From the NCBI GenBank assembly GCA_003695085.1, contig RFIV01000180.1, positions 1-12,842 of the forward strand: a stretch of 12,842 nt of DNA. The letters run 5' to 3'. This DNA comes from Gammaproteobacteria bacterium. Lineage in GTDB: Bacteria > Pseudomonadota > Gammaproteobacteria > Pseudomonadales > Oleiphilaceae. Positions 12,456 through 12,842 of the stretch are shown piece by piece; position 1 is the first letter of the stretch, and every line of letters begins with the position of its first letter. Both the position numbers and the translations under genes were made by a program. Below the pieces are notes generated by a model, which was given only the letters and a program-made list of their open reading frames with translations, made no database searches and had not been told where the DNA came from.

Positions 12456-12842
12456 TCAGGCGACGCGCCAGCCTTCCATGAAATCGTCGATCAGTTCCTC
12501 GAGCGCCTCTCGCGGCGTACCCTCGCGCGCCATCACACGCAACCCCTTTATGAGGCACATCAGCGAACGGGCGCGCCTGCGGGCATCGGGTGATGCGGAC
12601 AACGTACCTTCGGCCTGCATGTCTGCGATCCAGGCCTCGAACTCTGCCTGGATCTGCTCAAGATACCTCCGGGCCAGATCGGCCAGTTCCTCGTCCAGAC
12701 CACTTTGCTCGAGCACCGTGTTGATCAGCAGGCAGCCATCACGACAAGGTGCCTCCCCCCGGCCGGCAATCATGGCAACTAGATGGTCGCGCAGTGCATC
12801 CGGGGTGCGCTCGGCCCGATGCTGCCGGATACGGGACAGCGA
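12456..12842 (-). CDS. TetR/AcrR-family regulator, C-terminal part (5' end outside window)
   Basis: The frame is open from the right edge to a TGA at 12456, giving 128 visible residues. An internal ATG at 12773 is unlikely to be the true start, because coding sequence continues upstream without a stop. The visible part is entirely helical and matches the ligand-binding half of TetR-family repressors. G-C-L-L-I-N-T-V-L-E, a helix rich in Glu and Gln, and L-M-C-L-I-K-G-L-R-V-M-A-R are characteristic of AcrR-type members. The DNA-binding helix-turn-helix would lie beyond the edge. Such repressors usually control a neighbouring gene. The DUF3592-like gene 130 bp downstream is on the same strand, but the real target may be outside the window. 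The ligand is unknown. Confidence 0.8.
   Translation of the reverse strand, partial: SLSRIRQHRAERTPDALRDHLVAMIAGRGEAPCRDGCLLINTVLEQSGLDEELADLARRYLEQIQAEFEAWIADMQAEGTLSASPDARRRARSLMCLIKGLRVMAREGTPREALEELIDDFMEGWRVA

Overview
The window reads as chromosomal DNA of a moderately GC-rich gammaproteobacterium. The best clues are a Pseudomonas-type magnesium-dependent HemB, the hemB-ppk1 gene order known from pseudomonads, and a TVP38/TMEM64-flavoprotein fusion. The genus cannot be fixed from sequence reading alone. No RNA gene, transposase, integrase, CRISPR array or phage gene was seen.

Left part (1-4612, all on the minus strand): a large MalT/LAL-type LuxR regulator (4612-1862) lies upstream of a probable transcription unit. 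That unit holds a signal-peptide-bearing outer-membrane beta-barrel protein, an 82-residue soluble protein of unknown function and a DUF2306 multi-pass membrane protein. A fourth gene, of which only the ribosome-binding site and first six codons are visible, runs off the left edge. A GGGGA-type site and an inverted repeat in the 204-bp gap upstream of the barrel gene are candidate binding sites for the regulator. This unit is the least characterised part of the window.

Middle part (4889-9141, minus strand): hemB (porphobilinogen synthase), ppk1 (polyphosphate kinase) and an AI-2E-family permease are separated by only 29 and 9 bp, so they probably share a transcript. The hemB and ppk1 starts chosen here are internal to longer open frames, on the basis of ribosome-binding sites and family alignment.

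Right part: a 207-bp divergent control region (9178-9384) separates hemB from a 724-residue plus-strand gene. That gene fuses a DedA/TVP38-like membrane domain to a complete FAD/NAD-dependent disulfide-oxidoreductase-like enzyme, in which the usual catalytic histidine position is a tyrosine. The divergent region holds three CTGAC/CTGTC repeats resembling a slightly mis-spaced Pho box, which is suggestive beside ppk1. The fusion gene overlaps tail-to-tail by 29 bp with a DUF3592-like membrane protein on the minus strand. A TetR-type regulator, cut by the right edge, closes the window.

Most genes are ordinary. The points most worth following are the LAL regulator unit with its unknown small protein, the fused flavoenzyme with its altered active site, and the candidate phosphate-type control of the hemB/ppk1-fusion divergent region.
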